From Brachypterus glaber (lineage: Eukaryota > Arthropoda > Insecta > Coleoptera > Kateretidae), in contig OY294046.1 in the NCBI GenBank assembly GCA_958510825.1, positions 1,736,001 to 1,800,000 on the forward strand: DNA of 64,000 bases, written 5' to 3'. The notes beneath the pieces were generated by a model. The model was not told the origin of the DNA. It did not search any database and saw only the letters and a program-made list of their open reading frames with translations. Shown piece by piece: positions 32,167-42,595 of the stretch (its first letter is position 1; every line of letters begins with the position of its first letter). Made by a program: the position numbers and the translations under genes.

Positions 32167-33106
32167 CAACGAACTAATAACTCTTCTTTCTAGAATACGC
32201 ATACCGTTAAAATATCAAAAGTATCGCCAACATCCTGGTTTGTTTGTAAACAAATAGTAGGTATATTCAGGCCTGAACAATAACAATTACCAGTAACTGG
32301 TATTGTTGTCTCTGTTAGACGAATGTTTATATTGCCGACGTTTTTGTCAGTTTTTACGAATGAAATGTCTATTCTAGGGAGAAGAGTTATTAGGGGCTGT
32401 CCATATATTAGGTAACGCAATTTTTCAAAAAAATTGACCCCCCCTGTGTAACAAACTGTCACATTTACCAACACCCCCCCCCCCCCTCCCCCTGTGTAAC
32501 GCGTAACAATATAAAAATTTGTATTTTTTTTTCTAACATATCTTGATACAGAATTCCGCATAATGCAAGACGGTAAAAAGACAGTGTAGAAATGATACAT
32601 ATTTATTATAATAATACATATAGCACTTAATGTACTTAAACGAAAAAATCACTTAAACTTAAATAAAAAATATTCATAATCAATATCACACAGGGAAAAA
32701 ATACTAGGTACCTCTTTTTATACTGAGTGTCACATATAACACGTATATTGTTTATGCACAGGTACACAAAATAGTACACACATTGGTGTTCTGTGAGTAC
32801 ACATTCCGCGCGAAAATGTATAATCGCCGATGATTCATCGGCAAGATCACGCAAGATTTTTTTTTAATATCAATGTCAACAGTTTTTTTTACTGATAACA
32901 ATATTATTTAAATATGCATAGTTTTGTTAATTTTTGTGTGAAAAGGGGAATTATGGGCCACTAAATAGTAATTTATGTTGAAATAAAAATACATCTGCCA
33001 AGCTTAGGAAATAAACATTAAATTTATTAACACAAACTGTAACAATTTCTCTGACCCCCTCCCCCCTAGACGAGTTACGTAATAAATGGACAGCCCTTAG
33101 TTGGTT
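32167..33106 (+). mobile_element. TIR element (CGAACTAATAACTC ends) split by an insertion
   Basis: Left end AACGAACTAATAACTCTTCT and the interior up to 32392 match the uninterrupted copy at 59603-59853 closely, including the palindrome TTACCAGTAAC. Its right end resumes only after 33096 (TTAGTTGGTTG), because a second element is inserted in the right terminal repeat. Confidence 0.85.
32393..33096. mobile_element. Harbinger-like TIR element nested in the previous one
   Basis: Ends GGGGCTGTCCATATATTAGG and, in complement, GGGCTGTCCATTTATTACGT. Flanked on both sides by TTA (possibly TTAG), and removing the insert with one TTA restores GAGTTATTAGTTGG as in the empty copy at 59.8 kb. A 3-bp TWA-type target fits PIF/Harbinger elements. 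The interior has C-tracts near both ends and no transposase. Confidence 0.75.
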
Positions 33107-33522
33107 GTATAAAACCCAATGTGAAGAGTTTACAGTAGGGAAACGAAGCATTACATATTCGCGCTTATTATATTAGCAATTAATATCGATTGGCGCAGAA
33201 AAAAACTTTGTTCCCATGCATCTATTTGAAAGCAGGTGTAGCAGAATACTTGCGATATTACACGAAGGAATCTTCACATATCTGCAAACTGGTCTTTGAT
33301 TTCTTTTGACAGAAATTTGACATTATCTTTAACCGGAAATTGGGGTTGGTTTTTATACGACCTTCCACACTGCCCTGCTCGAAACATTTAACGTAAGGTG
33401 CATTCTTATGAAATGTTTTTTTTTATTTTTTTTTTGTAAAAATGCAGTATTTTAACCCTATATTGCACCTTGTTCCCATTTGGGAAAGCTACGCATTAAG
33501 GCCCCCTGAGTTCTTTAATATT
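33107..33522. other. Stretch without recognised genes
   Basis: No repeat family or coding sequence recognised. Confidence 0.45.
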
Positions 33523-33600
33523 TAGTATATTAAAGTACTAGTTTTATAACTTACGTTTTTAGCGCACGAGTACAAGTTTAGAAAAAACGAGCTGCTTTGT
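33523..33600 (+). repeat. Family C fragment (left end)
   Basis: AGTATATTAAAGTACTAGTT through GCGCACGAGTACAAG matches the left hairpin arm of family C at 52.75 kb. Cut at the start of the family K element. Confidence 0.75.
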
Positions 33601-33611
33601 GATTATCCCCC

Positions 33612-34430
33612 ACACTGAGATAAATTTTTACATCCACGTGCATGAGTAATTTACTTGCAGCTGCTGCTGATGTGAATTTACACTCAAAGCGTTAATATAA
33701 ATGCGGTGTGTATTATATTTTTACATCCAGTGTGTAAAGTTTACACCAACGCGTAATATACTTTTTACCTAAAACCCTTCAATTTATTAAAAAAAAAATA
33801 GAATAACGATTTTGTTATTTTTCTATTTATAGTGAATAGTGTTTTATGGAAAAACTACGCAACAGAAAAATAAAATATATATTCGCAATCAGCGCTACAA
33901 AAAGTACCAATATAAAAAAGAAACAGAAAACATACACAAATCTTAACAACTCAAAATTTGCAGGCCAGCGTTACCGCCTAAATAAGTAATTACACTTTTT
34001 AAATATTTACTTTTAATCAACACTTACTAATTATTTCTTTGAAAAATCTAGCACACAAAATTATACGTACGCTGTTACAAACGTAAACAATTATAATGGT
34101 CGACACCAACCAGACTCGATGAAGCAGGAATTCTGGCTTTTCGAGTCACGTGACTAGCTTAACGTCCGCGATTGGCTGGCTTGTACATCAGAAGTGTGAT
34201 TTTTACATTGTTGTATTGTTGCTAAAGGTATGTTTATAAAAATACACTACCTTGAGCTCCGAGTGCATTGTTGCAGAAGGTATGGATGTAAAAATACACA
34301 CTCTAGGTCAAAATCACCTCACCTGTGTAGTGTCACATCAATGTTGATGTATATTTATATAAAGGTGTAAAATTTACACATTTATAGAGTGTATTTTTTT
34401 TCACCTTTTCAATATAATTTCTTTCAGTGC
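33612..34430. mobile_element. Family K element, copy 1
   Basis: Ends CACTGAGATAAATTTTTACA and, in complement, CACTGAAAGAAATTATATTG. The interior has several TTTTTACA.../...TGTAAAAA pairs near both ends (for example around 33690-33760 and 34290-34400) and a less AT-rich stretch with CGAGTCACGTGACTAGC and GATTGGCTGG (E-box and CCAAT-like). No open frame. The second copy lies at 36815-37540. Confidence 0.75.
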
Positions 34431-34605
34431 AAGCTTATCTAACGAGCTAAAGACCTATTACGGCCATTCAGCTTCACGCGGCAGAACTATTTGTGATCAT
34501 TATGTTCGATATTTAACTTTATGACGAGATTCTTCATTTCAGATAAATGTAAAGATTCTACAACTATTTTCGATATTCTCTATATTCTTATTATATATTA
34601 TTTAT

Positions 34606-34860
34606 GGGAGAATTAGCTCAGCGGTCTAAGGTATCGATATAGCATTGACACTGAGCCAATGATCGTGAGTTCAAACCTTACTGGCTCCGATTGCCTTTTT
34701 CAGTTAATTAATAATTGAAATTTGGCGAAGGCGTACTCCCTAGATATATTGGTTCAAAAGTCAATTAAAGCCGGTGGTTCCCTCTACTACTAGCCTAAAC
34801 AAGTCCTGTACTTAGGGGATGCTTAATTAAGTAGAATAGTACGAGTTTAAAAACAAACAT
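34606..34860 (+). mobile_element. tRNA-derived SINE, plus strand copy
   Basis: GGGAGAATTAGCTCAGCGGT begins the tRNA-like head (A box TAGCTCAGCGGTCTAAGG). The B box is GTGAGTTCAAACC near 34665. The body CCGATTGCCTTTTTCAGTTA and the 3' end CTTAGGGGATGCTTAATTAA match the other copies. Ends in TTTAAAAACAAACAT without the 25-bp tandem tail of the 15.8-kb copy. Confidence 0.85.
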
Positions 34861-35158
34861 ATTTACTATTCACAGTGCCTAGTATTATACGGTAGTTTCG
34901 AATTTCCCAAAATCACCAAAAAACATCCTAGACAAAAAAGTTTTGGATACAAATGTTTTTCATAAAAAAAATAAGACACTTTGAAAATGTTCGTCTGTCT
35001 GTCCGATGTCACGTTTAAACTCAGAAACGAATAATCCGATCGACTCTATTGTTTTTAAAAGTAATCCCCCAAAAACAAAAAGTTATGGGGGGTTAAACTT
35101 TTAAAAAAATCGAAAAAAGCTAAAAGAAAATTCCGATTTAGTTAACTTTTTTAGGAAA

Positions 35159-35494
35159 AAAGTTATTTATGGAACTAGTGGGTAAAGTAAGATATTGCCC
35201 ATGAGAAAATTAACCTGCGAGGCGTCAGCCAAGCAGGTTAATTTTCGAGAGGGCAATATTGGTTTACCCATGAGTGCCATACAAGGTTTTATCCAATAAA
35301 TAGCTTAGGAATTCATATTTTTATTAAAAAATTTAATGACATTTACAAGAAAATAATTTGACAAGTGACAGTTGAGTGGGTAAAATAAGTAATTATCCAC
35401 TCAATAAAGTAAAAGCCACGCGGGGGTTATTAATGAGTTTATCTATTTAAAATAAAGCTGGTAATTGTCTTATTATCTGTATGTTTTGGATAAA
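35159..35494 (+). mobile_element. Family A element, copy 8
   Basis: Complete, with both hairpins; a few substitutions (GGAACTAGTGG, GCAATATTGG). The flanks are a T/A-rich repeat with CTGT tracts. Confidence 0.9.
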
Positions 35495-35979
35495 ATATTT
35501 TTATTATAAGGATAAATTCTACCAATTTTGAAAGTAAGCCCCCTAAAAACAAAAAGGTTATGGGGGTTAATTAATTTTTTTTTAAAAAAATAACGATCAT
35601 TTAAAAAAAAAAATAATTTTTTTCCGCAAAAAGAGAATAAAAAAAATGTTACTTTCTCATAAAAGAAAGTATTGTGATAGAAAAAAAATAAGCAAAAAAA
35701 AATGATATCTGTCTGTCGGTCTGTCTGTCGGTTTGTCCGTCTGTATCCACGATCACTTTTTTCCAGCCCCATTTTTTCCATGACCCCCCCCCCATATTGT
35801 AATTTTTTTTTCTGGACAATTTTTTATAAAAAAGTATTCTCGCTCACTCGTGACGGCTGGTTTAAATTTAAATATAAAGTTTCGTGTCTCACCTAATACT
35901 TGAGTCTCCAAATTAAAGTAACATTTTCTGGTCTTTCAAGAAATATTTATATTTGGTTATTCCATATAAACATGTGGTG
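35495..35979. other. CTGT-bearing AT-rich repeat stretch
   Basis: 35705-35745 has repeated CTGTCTGTCGGT units. Together with 34970-35160 (GTCTGTCTGTCCGATGTCAC and AAAGTTATGGGGGGTTAA) it seems to be one repeat, split by family A copy 8: AACAAAAAGGTTATGGGGG recurs at 35545. No coding sequence. Confidence 0.45.
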
Positions 35980-36197
35980 AAATAGAGAATTTTTAAACCT
36001 TTAAAATGATGTGTCACACGACCCTTCTTTCTATTTCAAAAAAAAAAATGCCTGCCCTGCCCACATTTTAAAAGCTAAAAATATTAAACATATTCCAAAA
36101 CATAGTTTTATTTGTCTTATACACGTGTTCTAAATTTGAAGTCGATATATCAACTCGTTGAAAAACTAAGAGGGGGGGTGACTTTTGGACCGTACTG
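35980..36197 (+). mobile_element. Half of a mariner-like foldback element
   Basis: Matches the right arm of the element at 48684-49340, from AATAGAGAATTTTTA through AAGTCGATATATCAACTCGT to the terminus TTTTGGACCGTACTG, followed by TA. The left arm is absent. Confidence 0.7.
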
Positions 36198-36224
36198 TAT
36201 TTAAGATACGATGTTTTCAAAGAT

Positions 36225-36345
36225 AGTGGTTGCTCCATCCCTCCTCATCCCCTCCCACCCCTTTCCCCACCCCTATCGCCAATTCATGACAGATTCAACT
36301 CCAGCATCAGTGAGCAAAGACTTACTTCCCCAGTTATCCTATAAA
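36225..36345 (+). mobile_element. LINE 3'-end fragment
   Basis: C-rich CCTCCCACCCCTTTCCCC followed by ATGACAGATTCAACTCCAGC and ATCAGTGAGCAAAGACTTAC parallels the 3' UTR of the jockey-like LINE at 23.3 kb in complement. Only one 50-bp unit is present. Coding part absent. Confidence 0.65.
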
Positions 36346-36814
36346 ACTAATTCTATTTGACAGTTACAGCTTGGCCTTTGAAAGGGACGGGTGTAGCCTT
36401 CTTGGCACATTCCAGTGCAGAGAATTCGCCGTCTTTTATGATGTGCCTTGTGTATTTTTATTTTGCCATCTTCTATGATGTGCCTAGAGTATATTTATAT
36501 TAATGTATTATGTACAAGTTAAAGTGAGCCATATATTTATGGTTATTAATCGTGTGAACTGTTGAATTTTAAGTTAATAATAATGGACGTTTGAAGATAA
36601 TTTTTTTCTGTGTTTTTAATGATAACTTTTTATATTAGCGTGAAAATTACTACAGTAGTAATTTATCAGTGATGGTACGCAAGGCAGGATACATATCCGA
36701 TTAGTACTTGCGCACTGGAAACCTCATGATTATATAGAGAAACCCTGGTTAATTATTCGGAAGAAAAAGACCAAATAAATAGAGAGAGAGAGATAGATAA
36801 TTCTATTTTAAGAC
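36346..36814. other. Stretch with a short shared block
   Basis: 36360-36403 repeats the 44-bp block at 3967-4010. A (GA)n run lies at 36780-36796. No gene recognised. Confidence 0.45.
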
Positions 36815-37540
36815 AAATGCATGGGTAATTTACTTTTTACCTAAAACCCTTCAATTTATTAAAAAAATAGAATAACCATTTTGTTATTTTTCTATTTATG
36901 AATAGTGTTTTATGGAAAAACTACGCAACAGAAAAATAAAACGTATATTCGTAATCAGCGCTACAAAAAGCAACAATATAAAATAGAAACAGAAAACATA
37001 CACAAGTCTTAACAACTTAAAATTTGCAGGCCAGTGTTACCGCCTAAATAAGTAAAATATTATAAAATGTATGTTTTAAGGATATTGTATTAATCACACT
37101 TTTTAAATATTTACTTTTAATCAACACTTACCAATTATTTCTTTGAAAAATCTAGCACACACAAAATTATACGTACGCTCTTACAAACGTAAACAATTAT
37201 AATGGTCGACAGCCACCAGACTCGATAAAGCAGGAATTCTGGCTTCTCGAGTCACGTGACTAGCTTAACGCCCTCGATTGGCTGGCTTGTACATCAGAAG
37301 TGTGATTTTTACACTTCGGGTGTATGGTTGCTAAAGGTATGTTTATAAAAATGCACTTTCTTGAGCTTCGAGTGTATTGTTGCAGAAGGTATGGATGTAA
37401 AAATACACACTCTAGGTCAAAATCACCTCACGTGTGTAATGTCACATCAATGTTGATGTACATTTTTATATAAAGGTGTAAAATTTACACGTTTATAGAG
37501 TGTATTTTTTTACACCTTTTCAATGTAATTTCTTTCAGTG
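36815..37540. mobile_element. Family K element, copy 2
   Basis: Aligned with copy 1 from ATGCATGGGTAATTTACT onward, missing the first ~200 bp and an internal 110-bp piece, with a ~45-bp insertion (AAAATATTATAAAATGTATG) near 37054. Right end TTTCTTTCAGTG intact and followed by TA. Confidence 0.75.
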
Positions 37541-37580
37541 TAGGCACTGAGCCTGTCTATTAAAAAGTCCAAACAAACTA

Positions 37581-38053
37581 ATAGTATATAAAAGCCGCAA
37601 GCGGCTCGTTTTCTAAAGTACTAGTGCTCTAAAAACGTGTTATGAAACGAGTGCTTTATACAATTTTTTCTATTTTGCTCTAAAATTTAAAAAACTTACA
37701 TTTAATTTGATGACTGATTTAGGGATTTTTGTTTTGGGTTGGCATTACAGTTTACACTATGTTTAAAATTCTAAGAACAAATGATATTTTGATATATTTT
37801 ACAGTCATCTCTTCTTTTTTCAATGCAATTAACCAGTCCACAATTTTTACACGGTAAAAAATAACACAAACACAAAATTTTGTAAAAAAATAAACTTTAA
37901 ATCGACATTGACATTTGCACGCAAAACGTCAAGAGATAGGCTTTTGTATGTTGCCAACCCAACAGAAAAAAAAGCAGAGACCTCTTATGGGCCTATAAGA
38001 ACCCGCACAATGCGTGTGATTATGAGCTTATAAGAGTGGCAAAATAGAAAAAG
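37581..38053 (+). repeat. Family C repeat, copy 2
   Basis: Starts AATAGTATATAAAAGCCGCA (left arm of the first hairpin deleted) and then matches copies 3 and 4 to the end hairpin (CTTATGGGCCTATAAGAA ... GAGCTTATAAGAG). Confidence 0.8.
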
Positions 38054-39773
38054 AGAGTAGTCGATTTGTCATGTGTTGCAATGCGTTTGTTTGATAAATT
38101 ATAACTATTAAAAAATTATAACCATTAAAATTAGGTACGTATCTCATAGCTAGTAGCTATTTGGTGTCTGTCATTAAAAAAATTATCTCGAAGTTAGATG
38201 TTAATAATTACGTTGTATTAAATTAAGACTAGTTTTTTTTCTATGTAAATGCATATTTCGATATAAAATAACCTAAGGTTAAGACAAATTAAATATCTTA
38301 ACCTACATAGTTTGTGGCTCGACTTTGGTTTTTCAATGCACGCTTAAATGTAGTGAAGTGGTTTTTTACTATTAAATATTTTTCTACTAATGTAGTGATG
38401 TCGAATTCTTCACTAATGTTGTGATAGTGGTATATAATTCGGTTATAGCCGAGCAGTTAATTATAACTTTTATTATAACTTACTCAGTTAGGTTGGCCAT
38501 ACAATCTTCTGTCATATTTAAAGTATACTCGAGTGGAGAATATACTTAACCACTTATCACTTTATTCGGGAGCGGGTATTCTAGGAGACGGCGCTTTGGA
38601 AACAGATAAAACGATTTCTTCTTAACTTAAGAATAATATATTAAATAAATGTGAATAAATTCTTCAAGAACATGAAAGATCAATTCTTACTTCTAAGTCC
38701 TATTTCTATGCAAAGCCCTTAAATTCTAATTTCCATTAAATATTAGTTTTCCATTAAATACTTCTAACTTAAAACATTCTATGTTTGAAATCCCAACTAT
38801 TCGCAATCATTTTCAAATCCCAATTTATTTTCCACATTTTTCTTAGTGTATATTAAAACTGGTTCGTATAAGTCATTTAAATCATTTTACAAAATATTTT
38901 TCAAAGTTAATTAATATTCGTCAAAATTTCTATCAGTGTTCATACTATCAATATTTATAAGTGTCCAAAATTATTTTTATGTCTGATAAAACGAGTCTCA
39001 AAATTTTTCTAAGTTTAAAAACTATTTTTAATTCAAGAATAAATCTCAAAATTAATTCTCACAGAAACTACATTTTCACTTTTGAAACTGGCGTAGAGGC
39101 AGTCTAACTAAAACTGGATAAAAATGAATCTTTTCATGAGTTTATATACCCAATAAGAAGGTCACTAGTTAAATTTATTTGACAATGCTATTAGCGCAAA
39201 ATATCTACAAAGATACCGTGCATATTTAATTACCCCGACAAAAGAGTTTCAGTCTCATCAATTTGCAAACTAATTGCTATTTCTGACATCTGAAACGATC
39301 ATTTTAACCATAAATTCAATTTTTATAAACAAATTGGACTACTAGACAACTTTTAAGTTATAGCGACAAGAATTACCGAGGAGGGGTCCGAACTAATGTA
39401 GGACACACCGAACTCTTCCGAAGCCGAATCTCGTGAAGCCAAATTGTATCATAGCGCAATATTAAAGAAATATTATTTTTAAATTTTAACAATATATAAA
39501 ATATTCGGATCATAACATAAATTTATGGTATAAAATATTGGTTAAAATAATCCAAGAATTTTATTCGTAGCAAAAAAGGAAATAGAAAAGCAAAGCTATC
39601 ATAATCTTTTTTTTTTAATATTTACCATTTTATTAGACATTTTTTCATTAGGTTTTTGTGTATCTGGTATGTACTTTTCAACTTTTTTATCACCTAAGAT
39701 AATTCTGAATTATAAATCGATTGATTTTTTAATTTTGATGAAATAACAACAATTTGAATAAACAAAACGTAAC
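38054..39773. other. 1.7 kb AT-rich sequence, no recognised feature
   Basis: The longest stretch in the window without a recognised repeat. No coding domain, no long ORF. Small GC-richer island near 38565-38600 and 39375-39445. It could be host intergenic or intronic DNA. Confidence 0.5.
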
Positions 39774-39827
39774 TATAAAGAACTTTCACTTTCGGGTTTA
39801 GACCGTGTTAATGGATTTTCACTTTCC

Positions 39828-39862
39828 GACGTTTCGTCTCTTACTACTAGAGACATCTTCAG
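39828..39862 (-). ncRNA. Hammerhead ribozyme, left repeat (antisense arm)
   Basis: Complement of the right-arm motif: reads CTGAAGATGTCTCTAGTAGT... then AGAGACGAAACGTC on the minus strand. One loop base differs from the right arm (AGTAGTA for AGCAGTA); the core is intact. Confidence 0.75.
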
Positions 39863-39905
39863 GGATTAATCTGAAACTAAGTTTCGAATCAACTTGTGTC
39901 ACTAT

Positions 39906-40208
39906 TTATGACGAGTTGTGGTTATTCACCCGTGACGAGGTTTTTCCTATCAAAGACTTCCATATTGCAGGTAAGTGGTAACCAGTGTCCCGATTGATAT
40001 TGTTAGGATGCTTGATGATTTCTATCGATTCCCGTATCTTCCTTGGCATTTTTCTGTTTTCTGTTAATATTTGTTTTGTTTCAGACAAATTGATTTTATG
40101 ACCTGTTTCATGTACATGTTCGGCTACTGCCGATAAGGAAATTTGTTTCTTTCTTATATTGCGCTCATGCTCTTGAAGTCTTGTAGAAATTTTTCTCTTA
40201 GTTTCAGA
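39906..40208 (-). pseudogene. Penelope-like element protein, C-terminal GIY-YIG region
   Basis: About 100 codons, beginning SETKRKISTRLQEHERNIRK, the region right after the GIY-YIG motif (TKRxLxxRLxEH, with its conserved arginine). It continues AVAEHVHETGHKIN, RKIRESIEIIKHPNN and INRDTGYHLPAIWKSLI. Penelope-like elements have this same run at their C-terminus, where E of the REA/SIEI segment belongs to the nuclease site. The GIY-YIG signature itself, the linker and the whole RT are gone, cut at the inverted repeat where a TAA appears. No frameshift in what remains. Confidence 0.85.
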
Positions 40209-40211
40209 TTA

Positions 40212-40253
40212 ATCCCTGAAGATGTCTCTAGCAGTAAGAGACGAAACGTCGGA
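40212..40253 (+). ncRNA. Hammerhead ribozyme, type I, canonical core
   Basis: TCC (40213-40215) then CTGAAGA (40216-40222), one unpaired T, stem II GTCTCT/AGAGAC (40224-40229 with 40237-40242), GAAA (40243-40246), self-complementary ACGT (40246-40249) and C at 40250 as cleavage site. GGA at 40251-40253 pairs with TCC as helix I. All core bases match the CUGANGA...GAAA consensus. The ACGT palindrome means helix III would be formed by two copies, as described for dimeric hammerheads of Penelope-like elements. Confidence 0.8.
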
Positions 40254-40349
40254 AAGTGAAAATCCATTAACACGGTCTAAACCCGAAAGTGAAAGTTCTT
40301 TATATCTTAATGGCCGTGAAAGCTTAAAATCTAAAAAACGTAACTAATT

Positions 40350-40442
40350 TCAACATAAGCTCATTGGTGTAGAAATAAGTAAAACAACTTAAATGTAAGA
40401 GGTTAAAGGTTCAAACGCCAACCCCGGCTACTACGTTTTTTT
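40350..40442 (+). ncRNA. tRNA-like Pol III unit (SINE head or pseudo-tRNA)
   Basis: A-box-like TAAGCTCATTGGTGTAG (40356-40372) and B-box-like GGTTCAAACGCC (40408-40419) at tRNA spacing, followed by a T7 run typical of Pol III termination. No acceptor stem can be drawn, so it is not a functional tRNA. It lies just outside the Penelope remnant. Confidence 0.35.
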
Positions 40443-41085
40443 GTCCTAAAGGAAAATATCTTAAGGATGTATCCAATATATTGTCAGCTTTTTAAATTTT
40501 AAAAACAAATTAATAACTACTGTGACGCAAAATAACTATATATTAGTATGATAACTAGTTTGACGCACGGATCTGTGGCTACGGGAAATATGTTTGGAAT
40601 GTGTGTGCAAGTGGGAGGCCCGATGTAGGCACGCACGCCTTGACGGAAAGAACAGAGCGCGAATGATTCCTCCCCCTTACGTCGGAGACTTTCATGCGCA
40701 GAACTTAATTAAGAATTTATTAAAATATAATGATTTTTTTATTCAAAACATGAATTAATCCAATATAAATCTACAAAAATAATTAAATTAAATGACTTTC
40801 TTTCACGGTACAAATGTGATTGGCGTCTACATACTGTGTCTTAATGTAGTCACGTTTTTGTGTACCTGTCATTCACGAATAAGTGTGTGTAAGATGGCCT
40901 GGGGCTATAGACCACAATTCTTAAGAATCTTTTCACCCATACCACTTGATTTGGCCAGTGGACCAGGCAAGTTTTGTTTTAATGCGATCTGAAAAATTTC
41001 GAGTGGAGATAAACTTTGCAAGTCATTATTTAAAATATTTTTTGATTGCTTTAAATGAGGTTTTTTAACATAGTATTAGGTCTGT
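40443..41085. other. Unassigned stretch with a GC-richer island
   Basis: 40560-40700 (GATCTGTGGCTACGGG, GTAGGCACGCACGCC, CCTCCCCCTTACGTC) is clearly richer in G+C and CpG than its surroundings. No coding frame or RNA fold recognised; could be a host exon or regulatory piece. Confidence 0.4.
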
Positions 41086-41600
41086 TGCCTTTTTCTCTTC
41101 TTCATCTTCCTCGTCTTTATTTTCTTAATCATCTTCCTCTTTTTCCTCTTTTTCCTCTTTCCCCTTTTCTTCCATTTCTTCCTTCTGTTCCTTCTCTTCC
41201 TCTCCCTACTCTTCCTTCTCTTGCACACTTATTTCTCTCCTTCCTCTTTGTCCTCTTCCTCCGCTTCTTTTACTTCTTCATCTTGTTTTTCATGTTTTTC
41301 TTCTTTAACTTCTTTCTCTTCTTCTTTTTCTTTCTCTTCTTTCTCTTTCTTTTTTTCCTCTTCTCTCTCTTTCTCTTCTCCCTATTTCCCCCCTTCTTTC
41401 TCGTTTCCCTATTCTTCCTCATTTTTCTCTCCTACCTTCTCTTCCACTTTTCCTCTTTTACCTCTTCTTTCTCTTTTCTCTCCTCCCTATTTTCCTCCTT
41501 CTTTCTCTTTTTCCTATTCTTCCTTTTTTTCTCTTCTACCTTCTCTTCCTCTTTTCCTTTTCTACCTCTTCTTCCTCTTCTCTCTCTTCTCCCTCCGGCT
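41086..41600 (+). repeat. 500-bp polypyrimidine tract
   Basis: Almost only T and C on the plus strand, of irregular CTTCTT/TTTCCTC composition, with short imperfect repeats such as CCTATTTCCCCCCTTCTTTC and CCTATTTTCCTCCTTCTTTC. The open frames of 199 and 149 codons across it (F/L/S/P only) are composition artefacts. Confidence 0.9.
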
Positions 41601-41649
41601 CTGCAAGCAGTATCAAAAACCTTTTTTAAATTTAAAAATATGCATAGAT

Positions 41650-41984
41650 CATAATTGTTTATGGTACTAGTGGGTAAAGTAAGATATTGCCCATGAGAAA
41701 ATTAACCGAGGCGTCAGCCAAGCAGTTTAATTTTCGAGAGGGCAATATCGGTTTACCCATAAGTGCCATACAAGGTTTTATCCAATAAATAGCTTAGGAA
41801 TTCATATTTTTATTAAAAATTTTAATGACATTTACAAGAAAATAATTTGACAAGTGACAGTTGAGTGGGTAAACTAAATAATTATCCACTCAATAAAGTA
41901 AAAGCCACGCGGGGGTTATTATTGAGTTTATCTATTTAAAATAAAGCTGGTAATTGTCTTATTATCTGTATGTATTGGATAAAA
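41650..41984 (+). mobile_element. Family A element, copy 9
   Basis: Nearly complete. The stem base GAAAATTAACC-GAGGCG lacks four bases, so the apex hairpin is slightly mispaired. Confidence 0.9.
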
Positions 41985-42126
41985 CATGTTTATTTTTTAG
42001 GATTCATTGATTAAAAAAATATATAAAATTGTTTAACAAAAAGCCATTATCCAGTTCCATAATCAAGAAATAAAAGGATTTTTTAGTACTTACTGGATAC
42101 AATTTTAATTTTAATTTTTATAATCT

Positions 42127-42164
42127 ACTCGACATGTTTCGCCTCACTAGGCATCATCAGGAGT
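42127..42164 (-). ncRNA. Hammerhead ribozyme, left arm
   Basis: Exact complement of the right-arm motif, with the core CTGATGA and GAAA intact on the minus strand. Confidence 0.8.
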
Positions 42165-42493
42165 TACTAAAAGAGAGATAATAATAGGATAAATCTTCTG
42201 AATACAAACTTAAAGCTATTTTCCCTTAGGAGCTACAAATTTACTTACTCGTCATTACAGATATATAAATACGGTCTTAAATCTTTTTTATTAAATATTG
42301 TAATTGTTTATTGTTTTTTCAAAATATTTAGTAAGCTTAATTAGTGTTTATTCATAATTAATGGTAACTGATAATGATTAAAAATTTTTATTCACCTCTG
42401 TAATGACGAGTAAGTAAATTTGTAGCTCCTAAGGGAAAATAGCTTTAAGTTTGTATTCAGAAGATTTATCCTATTATTATCTATCTTTTAGTA

Positions 42494-42531
42494 ACTCCTG
42501 ATGATGCCTAGTGAGGCGAAACATGTCGAGT
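42494..42531 (+). ncRNA. Hammerhead ribozyme, right arm, canonical
   Basis: ACTC (42494-42497) pairs with GAGT (42528-42531) as helix I. CTGATGA 42498-42504, one unpaired T, stem II GCCT/AGGC (42506-42509 with 42514-42517) with a 4-nt loop, GAAA 42518-42521, self-complementary ACATGT, and the cleavage-site C at 42527. All conserved core bases are present. Confidence 0.85.
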
Positions 42532-42595
42532 AGATTATAAAAATTAAAATTAAAATTGTATCCAGTAAGTACTAAAAAATCCTTTTATTTCTTGA

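Larger units (their letters stand above)
39774..40304. mobile_element. Penelope-like element remnant with inverted hammerhead-bearing repeats
   Basis: Inverted arms of about 105 bp (39774-39880 and 40197-40304) start TATAAAGAACTTTCACTTTC and carry a canonical hammerhead ribozyme. Between them, on the minus strand, lies the end of a Penelope-like coding region with its GIY-YIG part. Penelope-like elements are known for pseudo-LTRs with hammerhead motifs and for 5'-truncated copies with one repeat inverted, which is exactly this arrangement. Confidence 0.85.
42063..42595. mobile_element. Inverted-repeat element with canonical hammerhead ribozymes
   Basis: Arms of about 198 bp (42063-42260 and 42398-42595) are almost perfect complements; a 137-bp AT-rich spacer separates them and contains no coding sequence. 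Each arm contains a complete hammerhead motif. Structure matches two Penelope-type terminal repeats facing each other, without any body, or a non-autonomous derivative. Confidence 0.9.

Noticed and set aside
34606..34690. Functional tRNA gene
   Set aside because: A and B boxes are present, but no acceptor stem closes and the sequence continues into a repeated SINE body.
41055..41670. Open frames of 199 and 149 codons
   Set aside because: They consist of F, L, S and P only because the DNA is a polypyrimidine tract; composition explains the absence of stops.
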